Source: Geobacter sp. (GTDB lineage Bacteria > Desulfobacterota > Desulfuromonadia > Geobacterales > Pseudopelobacteraceae). From it: a DNA stretch of 34,032 bases. The notes beneath the pieces are model-generated. The model made no database searches and was not told the DNA's origin. It saw only the letters and a program-made list of their open reading frames with translations. The translations under genes were made by a program, and so were the position numbers. The stretch is from NCBI GenBank assembly GCA_009885845.1, contig VFJW01000161.1:1-34032 (forward strand), given 5' to 3'. Shown here piece after piece: positions 24,952 to 31,445 of this stretch. Numbering within the stretch: position 1 is the first letter of the stretch; each line of letters opens with the position of its first letter.

Positions 24952-26193
24952 TTATTTATCTTTACGCGGTACGACAACAATGCCTGATTCGGTGATTGTA
25001 TAGCCGTTTTTCAGGTCAGCTTCAGTGTCGTAACCGATTGTCGAACCGTCTGTGATCACGACCCCCTTATCTATTATGGCCCGCCTGATTTTGACATGTC
25101 GCCCTACCGTCACATCCTCAAAAAGAATGGAATCCTCAACGAGGCTGTAGCTGTTAATCTTGCAGAGCGGGCCGAGAATGGAGCGTCGTACGGTGCTGCC
25201 GCTGGTGATGCAACCGGCACACACGTATGAATCGATATTGACGCCCCGCCGGTCGCCGTCATCGAAGACGGTTTTGGCTGGCGGCAGATTGCCCTGATTG
25301 GTCAGAATCGGCCATTTGTAGTTGTACAGATTCAGTTGTGGCGACACATTTATGAGATCCATATTTGCTTCATAATATGAATCAAGTGTTCCGACATCTT
25401 TCCAGTAACCGCGCTCTTCAGCCTTCATGCCCGGGATCTGGTTATCGTTGAAATTATAGGCGAATACCCGGTCACCACTCTCCAGCATCATCGGAATGAC
25501 ATGCTTGCCGAAATCAAGATCCTCATGCTGTTTTTTGCCTTCCAGCAGAACATCAATCAGTTTTTTCGTAGAAAAAATATAATTCCCCATTGAGGCAAAA
25601 CAGGTCTTCCGACCGGGGATTGTCTCCGGAACATCCGGCTTTTCGTTAAAGGCAATTACCCGGGCATCATCATCTACAGAAAATACGCCAAAGCGGCTGG
25701 CTTCTTCTGCCGGTACTTCAAGAGCAGCAATAGTTATATCGGCGCGGTTCATACGATGAGCCTGAATCATCTGAGTGATGTCCATTTTATAAATATGGTC
25801 TCCGCCAAAGATCGCAACGTAGTCGGCGTCCGAAGATTCTACAAAACGCAGGTACTGGAGAATAGCGTCGGCGGTTCCCTTGAACCACTCTTCGCTCTCA
25901 CTGCTTGTTTCAGGAGAAATTGCCACATAGAATTCGCCGAGGCCGGTCCACTTGCCCCACGATTCGCGGATATGCTTATTCAAAGAATAGGCCCGGTACT
26001 GAGTCAGGATATAGACCTTTTTTATGCCGGAATTAAACAGGTTGCTTAATACAAAATCTATGATTTTGTATTTACCGCCAAAGGCGACACCGGGCTTGGC
26101 GCGACGCAGGGTCAGCGGACTGAGGCGCTCGCCTTTTCCGCCGGCCAGGACCATGGCGATTGTGTCTCTGCCGACATTGTTCATAGAATACAT
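24952..26193 (-). CDS. glgC: Glucose-1-phosphate adenylyltransferase (ADP-glucose pyrophosphorylase)
   Basis: This 413-residue cytosolic enzyme makes ADP-glucose from glucose-1-phosphate and ATP, the committed step of glycogen synthesis. The nucleotidyltransferase domain opens AMVLAGGKGERLSPLTLRRAKPGVAFGGKYKIIDFVLSN. IFGGDHIYKMD, EKPDVPE and GYWKDVGTLDSYYEANMDL follow, and the C-terminal left-handed helix repeats run SDVG-like to the end (GPLCKINSYSLVEDSILFEDVTVGRHVKIRRAIID). I chose the ATG at 26193 because GGAGG lies 6 bases before it; the frame extends 34 codons upstream without support. Other glycogen genes are not in this window. It is divergent from murI. Confidence 0.95.
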   Translation of the reverse strand: MYSMNNVGRDTIAMVLAGGKGERLSPLTLRRAKPGVAFGGKYKIIDFVLSNLFNSGIKKVYILTQYRAYSLNKHIRESWGKWTGLGEFYVAISPETSSESEEWFKGTADAILQYLRFVESSDADYVAIFGGDHIYKMDITQMIQAHRMNRADITIAALEVPAEEASRFGVFSVDDDARVIAFNEKPDVPETIPGRKTCFASMGNYIFSTKKLIDVLLEGKKQHEDLDFGKHVIPMMLESGDRVFAYNFNDNQIPGMKAEERGYWKDVGTLDSYYEANMDLINVSPQLNLYNYKWPILTNQGNLPPAKTVFDDGDRRGVNIDSYVCAGCITSGSTVRRSILGPLCKINSYSLVEDSILFEDVTVGRHVKIRRAIIDKGVVITDGSTIGYDTEADLKNGYTITESGIVVVPRKDK

Positions 26194-26360
26194 ACACACC
26201 TCCGCTGATGAAGATACCGTTTTCCAGATGGAAACGAAATTATTGCCGGGCAACTCTACCGTATTACCGTGCGCTTGAACATAAAAAATATACAACTATC
26301 AGCAATCCATCCATTAACATGGAGTGATATGTCGTCAGGAAATAAAATACAGTAAATGGC

Positions 26361-26390
26361 TTGCCTGATTGATAACAAAAAGTATATGAT
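26361..26390 (+). promoter_or_regulatory. Possible sigma-70-type promoter of the murI operon
   Basis: TTGCCT at 26361-26366 and TATGAT at 26385-26390 (five of six consensus bases) are 18 bases apart and 43 bases before the murI start. It would serve murI and perhaps the coupled genes behind it. This is a motif match only. Confidence 0.4.
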
Positions 26391-26433
26391 ACAAAGCTGT
26401 TACAATATTTAAGACAGACGAGGTGACGTCTAA

Positions 26434-27252
26434 GTGACGTGGAAATCAATCGGCATTTTTGATTCCGGGGTGGGAGGTTTAACGGTGCTGCGTGAGATTA
26501 TGCAGACACTTCCTCAAGAGGATACACTCTATTTTGGTGACACTGCCCGAGTCCCGTACGGCACCAAGTCCCCCGAAACGGTTATACGCTATGCCGGTGA
26601 GATCGCCTCATTTCTGATCAAGCGGGATATTAAACTGCTGGTAGTGGCTTGTAATACCGCTTCGGCAGTCGCGTTGCCAACTCTTAAACGTCAGTTGCCG
26701 GTACCGGTGGTTGGTGTCATTGAACCGGGAGCACGCCGGGCAGTCGAGGTAACCCGCTCCGGTCGGATCGGTGTTATCGGCACAGCCGGAACTATCCGCA
26801 GCAGTGCCTATTCCCGTGCAATCAAGCGCCTGAAACCGGATGCCGAGGTGCTGACCCGCGCCTGTCCGCTGTTTGTCCCGTTGGCAGAGGAGGGGTGGAT
26901 CGACAATCAGGTTGCCCGTTTGACTGCACATATGTATCTCCAGGAGTTGAAAGAAGCCGGAGTAGATACGCTGGTGCTCGGCTGTACACATTATCCGCTG
27001 CTTAAACCGATGATAGCTGATGTAATGGGGCCGGATGTGATGCTGGTTGATTCAGCCGAAGAGACGGCCAGGACGGTATCTGCCATATTGGCGGCCAAAG
27101 GATTACTCCGCCCATCTGCTGAAAAAGGCAACCACAATTATTATGTCAGCGATATACCGGCTGGTTTTGTCAGGGTTGGTAACCGTTTTCTGGGCGGCAG
27201 ACTTGGAGATGTATTTCAGGTAAGCCTTGATGATGAAGAGACAATAACCTGA
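26434..27252 (+). CDS. murI: Glutamate racemase MurI
   Basis: This 272-residue cofactor-free racemase makes D-glutamate for peptidoglycan. Both catalytic cysteines are visible: in LVVACNTASAVAL and in LVLGCTHYPLLKP. The N-terminus IGIFDSGVGGLTVLRE, YFGDTARVPYGTKS and GVIEPGARRAVE are family signatures. The start is GTG at 26434 with GAGG upstream. Its stop overlaps the start of the GerMN-domain gene by one base (TGATG), so the next gene is cotranslated. Confidence 0.96.
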   Translation: MTWKSIGIFDSGVGGLTVLREIMQTLPQEDTLYFGDTARVPYGTKSPETVIRYAGEIASFLIKRDIKLLVVACNTASAVALPTLKRQLPVPVVGVIEPGARRAVEVTRSGRIGVIGTAGTIRSSAYSRAIKRLKPDAEVLTRACPLFVPLAEEGWIDNQVARLTAHMYLQELKEAGVDTLVLGCTHYPLLKPMIADVMGPDVMLVDSAEETARTVSAILAAKGLLRPSAEKGNHNYYVSDIPAGFVRVGNRFLGGRLGDVFQVSLDDEETIT

Positions 27253-27827
27253 TGAATCATCGTCCCCGTAAAAAAATGTCGGTAAACATTTTGATACCGT
27301 TTCTTGTTATCATACTGTTTTTTACCGGTATGTTCTGGCAAAAATACCGGTCGAGCCACGAAATTTCTTTTGTTCCTTCCGCACCAAGTACCGAAGGTGC
27401 ACGCTCCGTGATACTTTTCTTTGTCGATGAGGAAGCACGGCTGACACGTGAGGCGCGTGAAATAGATGCCTGTGATGACGACAGTGAATGTCTGAAAAGT
27501 GTTCTTGATGAGTTGTTGAACGGCCCTGTTGGTGAATTGGATGAAGCCGTGCCGATGGGAACCGTTGTCGATTCGATCCATATTGAAGGAAGTCAGGCAA
27601 CAATCGGGTTGAATCGATTGTTTTCAGATTCGATGCTGTCCGGCAGTTCAGCTGAAATACTGGCGGTTTATTCTGTGGTTAATACCGCCGCAGTAAATTT
27701 CCCCCGGATACAAAAAGTTAAAATAAACATTGCTGGTGATTCCGGTGCAATCCTGCGACATCTGGATCTTTCAGATCCGCTTGTGCCCGACTATTCGCTG
27801 GAGCAGTCTCATCCCGCTGTAAGGTAG
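27252..27827 (+). CDS. Membrane-anchored GerMN-domain protein
   Basis: This 191-residue protein has a basic start, one N-terminal membrane helix (ILIPFLVIILFFTGMFW, about residues 13-29), and a periplasmic domain that fits the GerMN/sporulation-and-spore-germination type: VILFFVDEEARLTREAREID, VLDELLNGPVGE, VVDSIHIEGSQATIGLNRLFSD, AEILAVYSVVNTAAVNFPRIQKVKINI. In non-sporulating bacteria such domains occur in cell-envelope proteins with possible peptidoglycan links. It follows murI with a one-base overlap, which fits an envelope role. No enzymatic residues are evident; the function is unknown. Confidence 0.82.
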   Translation: MNHRPRKKMSVNILIPFLVIILFFTGMFWQKYRSSHEISFVPSAPSTEGARSVILFFVDEEARLTREAREIDACDDDSECLKSVLDELLNGPVGELDEAVPMGTVVDSIHIEGSQATIGLNRLFSDSMLSGSSAEILAVYSVVNTAAVNFPRIQKVKINIAGDSGAILRHLDLSDPLVPDYSLEQSHPAVR

Positions 27828-27897
27828 TAATGAATTTGCTCTTTTCTGCCGTGGTGTGATAACGTTAAAAGACGTAATTCTGATAAAGGATATTGTA

Positions 27898-28419
27898 ATG
27901 GTTCTGGGGTACAATCACAATCTGAAATACAAAGGTGAAGTGTTTCACGTCCAGACTGAGGATAGTGGCGTCGCCAACCCGCACATTATAACCCTGCTAT
28001 ATCGAGGCGGGGTTATAATCAGCTCCAAAAAAACCAGTTATTCTGACATCCTGAAGATGGAAAATCTGGAAGTTGTTGTGGAAGAGTTGATGAAAGAGCA
28101 GCATAAAGAGATGATGCGCCGCCTTAAAGCGGGTGATTTTGACGAAAAAGCATTTTCGTTTAAAGCCCAGTTGATTGAAAATTATGAAATTCCTCTGCTG
28201 GCTCCGGAAGCAGATCCGATGGCAGAAATATTCAGGTCTGCTTCTTCCCCTGCCCCTGCGTCAAAAGGTGGTGTTTCCCTGCTGTTTGATTTGCCGCTGC
28301 AGTCCGAAAAAAAAGATACTGCTCCTCAGGCAAATAATAATACACCGCCTGATTCTGACAGCAAAGTGATAAACCTTGATGAAGCGATTCTTTCTTTTTT
28401 CGGCCCCAGTGAAAAATAA
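27898..28419 (+). CDS. Conserved hypothetical protein, deltaproteobacterial type
   Basis: This 173-residue soluble protein of unknown function has an N-terminal block (VLGYNHNLKYKGEVFHVQTEDSGVANPHIITLLYRGGVIISSKKTSYSDI, residues 2-52) that I recall as a conserved motif of uncharacterised deltaproteobacterial proteins, including myxobacteria. A charged helix (VVEELMKEQHKEMMRRLKAGDFDEKAF) and a Pro/Ala/Ser/Asn-rich disordered tail follow, with a short acidic C-terminal peptide (VINLDEAILSFFGPSEK) that could be a docking motif. I chose the ATG at 27898 because AAAGGA precedes it; the frame opens further up without support. It lies between the GerMN gene and a sensor kinase. Confidence 0.75.
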   Translation: MVLGYNHNLKYKGEVFHVQTEDSGVANPHIITLLYRGGVIISSKKTSYSDILKMENLEVVVEELMKEQHKEMMRRLKAGDFDEKAFSFKAQLIENYEIPLLAPEADPMAEIFRSASSPAPASKGGVSLLFDLPLQSEKKDTAPQANNNTPPDSDSKVINLDEAILSFFGPSEK

Positions 28420-28463
28420 CCTCTCGCACACAGGTGTTACAGCTGTAACGATGGATACTCATT

Positions 28464-29957
28464 ATGTTCCATAGTCTCACGACACGCGTTATTGCAACTA
28501 CCATTTCGCTCCTTGTCGCGGGGATATTTATCTATACCTCGTTCAATGTCCGTCATCAGCATACCATGCTGATTGATACGGCCCGCGAAAGTACTGAACT
28601 GCTGCTGCATACCGTGGAAAGCAGTATTTATAACACCATGCATCTCGGCAATGTTCAGGATGTCGGCTCAATTCTGTCGATGGTCGGTCAGCATAATCAA
28701 CTGGTAGGAGTACGAATATTTCATCCTCACGGAATTATTCTGCGCTCATCGATTCCGAGTGAAGTCGGCAGGTCTGTCAGCGTTAATGATTACAATATCT
28801 ATCAGAGTCCAAAGAACTTCAGTATCTTTGCCGTTCCACCGCATGGTGAAGTTCTGGCGATGGTTAAGCCGATCTATAACGAGGCGGCCTGTCATGCCTG
28901 CCATGGCAGCAAAGCGCGGGTTATCGGGATTCTTAATATCAACTACTCGCTTAACAGCACAAAAATGCAGATGCTTGATGCCTCCCGGATCTTTGTCATT
29001 TCATCCATAGCGATAACTGCTTTTTTGGCTATTACGATCTCATTTCTGCTCGTGCGGTTTGTCAAAAAACCGCTTGATAACATGGTGGATACGATGCTGA
29101 AAGTTGAACAGGGAGACTTTGCCGTCCGTATTGCCTACAAAGGTAAAGATGAGATTGGTCGCCTGATAGTTAGTTTTAATTCTATGGTTGATAGACTTTA
29201 TGTCGCGAAAAATGAGTTGGAGCAGCTGCACTTTCAACAGCTTGAACGTGCAGACCGCCTGGCTTCAATCGGTGAAATGGCGGCAGGCATCGCCCACGAA
29301 ATCAAAAATCCCCTGGCCGGCATATCGGCCGCGGTGACGATTATTAAAGATGAAATGACGCCGGATGACCCGCGCGGAGCGATTCTTGGTGAAGTTGTCG
29401 ATCAGGTAAAGCGGCTGGACAAAACCGTCAATGACCTTCTTTTCTTTGGGAAACCGTCGTTGCCGGAGCTGAGATGTGTTGATATTAATTCGATTCTGCT
29501 TACGACACTCAAGTTTGCTACACAGCATCGCGGCGGAGGAAATATTGAACGGCGAATTGATCTGCAGCCCGATCTTCCGCCGGTATATGCCGACGACAAG
29601 CAGATTCAGCAGGTTTTTCTGAATATCATCCTGAATGCGTATCAGGCGATGACATCAGGCGGTGTTCTGGGCATTGCATCGTCATGCATTGTCCGTAACA
29701 ATGTTGAGTATGTACGGGTAGATATTTCCGATACCGGATCAGGCATTCCTTCCCAGATACTTGAAAAAATATTCACCCCCTTTTACACAACAAAAGCACA
29801 AGGAACCGGTTTGGGACTGCCGATCTGCAGTAAGCTTGTAAAACTTCACAAGGGTGACATCCGGGTATCCAGCAGTGATACGTCAGGCACGACCTTTACG
29901 GTAGAACTGCCTGCATGCTTCATTGAACCAACAAAAGTGAGTGAGGTAACAGTATGA
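28464..29957 (+). CDS. Sensor histidine kinase with a periplasmic c-type heme motif
   Basis: This 497-residue membrane kinase has helices at about 8-27 and 177-198 that enclose a periplasmic sensor of about 150 residues. Near the sensor's end is CHACH (residues 143-147, in NEAACHACHGSKARVIGILNINYSL), a CxxCH heme c attachment site, so it probably senses redox state or a heme ligand. A HAMP domain (about 199-250), a phosphoacceptor H278 in GEMAAGIAHEIKNPLAGISAA, and the ATPase domain with NIILNAYQAM, DTGSGIP and GTGLGLPI follow. All kinase motifs are intact. Its stop overlaps the start of the NtrC-type regulator (ATGA), which is almost surely its partner. The ribosome site before 28464 is weak. 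Confidence 0.93.
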   Translation: MFHSLTTRVIATTISLLVAGIFIYTSFNVRHQHTMLIDTARESTELLLHTVESSIYNTMHLGNVQDVGSILSMVGQHNQLVGVRIFHPHGIILRSSIPSEVGRSVSVNDYNIYQSPKNFSIFAVPPHGEVLAMVKPIYNEAACHACHGSKARVIGILNINYSLNSTKMQMLDASRIFVISSIAITAFLAITISFLLVRFVKKPLDNMVDTMLKVEQGDFAVRIAYKGKDEIGRLIVSFNSMVDRLYVAKNELEQLHFQQLERADRLASIGEMAAGIAHEIKNPLAGISAAVTIIKDEMTPDDPRGAILGEVVDQVKRLDKTVNDLLFFGKPSLPELRCVDINSILLTTLKFATQHRGGGNIERRIDLQPDLPPVYADDKQIQQVFLNIILNAYQAMTSGGVLGIASSCIVRNNVEYVRVDISDTGSGIPSQILEKIFTPFYTTKAQGTGLGLPICSKLVKLHKGDIRVSSSDTSGTTFTVELPACFIEPTKVSEVTV

Positions 29958-31327
29958 AACGAAGTAAAATATTAGTAGTAGACGACGAACATCTCATCCG
30001 CTGGTCACTTGAACAGAATCTGAAAAAGCAGGGCTATGAAGTTGTCACGGCGGGAAGCGGAGAAGATGCGTTACGCCTTGTTCGTGAGGAACAGCCTGAT
30101 CTGGTTCTGCTTGATATTCAATTGCCTGGCATCAGCGGTATAGATGTCCTTGAGAAAATTAAAGATCATGACGATGATATTATCGTCATCATGGTTACCG
30201 CTAACAGCGGTCTCGAAAATGCGGTTAACGCCATGCGGATCGGTGCGTATGACTATGTCAGCAAGCCGTTCAATCTTGATGAGCTATCGATTGTCGTCAG
30301 AAAAGCACTGGACAGCTCAGATCTCAAGCAGGAAGTCGTCCGGCTGCGCTCAGAATCAAAAAAGAACGGTCCACCCAATATTATTGGTGAGAGCCGTCAG
30401 ATCAAATACCTGATGGAGGTGCTTGATAAAGTCGCGCGCAGTGAGGCGTCAACGGTTCTTGTGCAGGGTGAATCCGGTACCGGTAAGGAACTGGTGGCAA
30501 AATGGATACATTACAGCTCAAACCGTGCTGAAAAACCGTTCATTGCGATTAACTGTGCCGCTGTTCCCGCCACCTTGCTGGAAAGCGAGCTGTTTGGCCA
30601 TGAAAAGGGGGCCTTCACCGACGCCAAGGCAAGCAAAAAAGGTTTGTTTGAATTAGCTGATGGCGGGACGGTTTTTCTTGATGAAATCGGTGATATGGAG
30701 ATGGGGATGCAGGCCAAATTGCTGCGCTTCCTCGAAGATCGAACCTTCCGCCGCATCGGCGGAGGCCGTGTTTTCACGGTGGATGTCAGAATAATATCGG
30801 CAACGAACAAAGATCTGCAAAAATCGATTGAAGAAAAATCATTCCGTAATGACCTCTATTACCGCTTGCAGGTAATCCCGATTTTTCTACCGTCACTCCG
30901 TGAGCGCAAAGAAGATATTATCCCGCTTGCAACTCATTTTATCAGCATCTTCAACAGGGACTTCAATAAGAAGGTTCATGGGATCGCCGGCATGGCTGAG
31001 CGGATGATGACCGACTACAGCTGGCCCGGAAATGTTCGTGAGCTGAAAAATGTCATCGAACGGGCCATTATTCTCGGCAATGACGAGACGCTTCTCCTGG
31101 AACATCTGCCGCTGGAAATAATTGCCAAGGCATCGCCACAGACCTGTGCTCCCGTATCATCTTTTCGTCTTCCGCCAGAAGGTATTGATATCGAGGAAGT
31201 TGAAAAAGAGCTCATCAGGCAGGCTCTCGAAATTACCGAATGGAACCAGTCAAAGGCTGCGAAGAAATTGAGTTTGGGGATTGATGCTTTCCGCTATCGG
31301 ATGAAGAAATTTGGTTATTTGAAATAA
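29954..31327 (+). CDS. NtrC-family sigma-54-dependent response regulator
   Basis: This 457-residue protein activates sigma-54 promoters when phosphorylated. The receiver domain (1-120) has D10/D11, phosphoacceptor D54 (LVLLDIQLPG) and K104. The AAA+ domain has Walker A GESGTGKE (172-179), Walker B TVFLDEIGDM and FRNDLYYRL. The sigma-54 contact loop is GAFTDA (219-224, 30608-30625) instead of the usual GAFTGA. The C-terminal Fis-type helix-turn-helix is NQSKAAKKLSLGIDAFRYRMKKFGYLK. It is translationally coupled to the upstream kinase. A consensus sigma-54 promoter lies 19 bases after its stop and is a likely target. Confidence 0.95.
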   Translation: MKRSKILVVDDEHLIRWSLEQNLKKQGYEVVTAGSGEDALRLVREEQPDLVLLDIQLPGISGIDVLEKIKDHDDDIIVIMVTANSGLENAVNAMRIGAYDYVSKPFNLDELSIVVRKALDSSDLKQEVVRLRSESKKNGPPNIIGESRQIKYLMEVLDKVARSEASTVLVQGESGTGKELVAKWIHYSSNRAEKPFIAINCAAVPATLLESELFGHEKGAFTDAKASKKGLFELADGGTVFLDEIGDMEMGMQAKLLRFLEDRTFRRIGGGRVFTVDVRIISATNKDLQKSIEEKSFRNDLYYRLQVIPIFLPSLRERKEDIIPLATHFISIFNRDFNKKVHGIAGMAERMMTDYSWPGNVRELKNVIERAIILGNDETLLLEHLPLEIIAKASPQTCAPVSSFRLPPEGIDIEEVEKELIRQALEITEWNQSKAAKKLSLGIDAFRYRMKKFGYLK

Positions 31328-31346
31328 GGAGCTATAGATTCATTCT

Positions 31347-31361
31347 TGGCACTTTTTTTGC
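31347..31361 (+). promoter_or_regulatory. Consensus sigma-54 (-24/-12) promoter
   Basis: TGGCAC at 31347-31352 and TTGC at 31358-31361 are separated by exactly five bases (TTTTT), with T on both sides. This is a full match to the TGGCAC-N5-TTGC consensus. Transcription would start about 12 bases after the GC, near 31372, leaving a leader of about 73 bases before the ATG at 31446. The upstream neighbour encodes a sigma-54 activator, so local control is likely. Confidence 0.82.
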
Positions 31362-31445
31362 TCATATGTTAGGTGTAATTTGTGTTCAGTGTGCATATAA
31401 CTACTGAAATAATACCTAAAACTCCACAATAACGGAGGCATAGAG

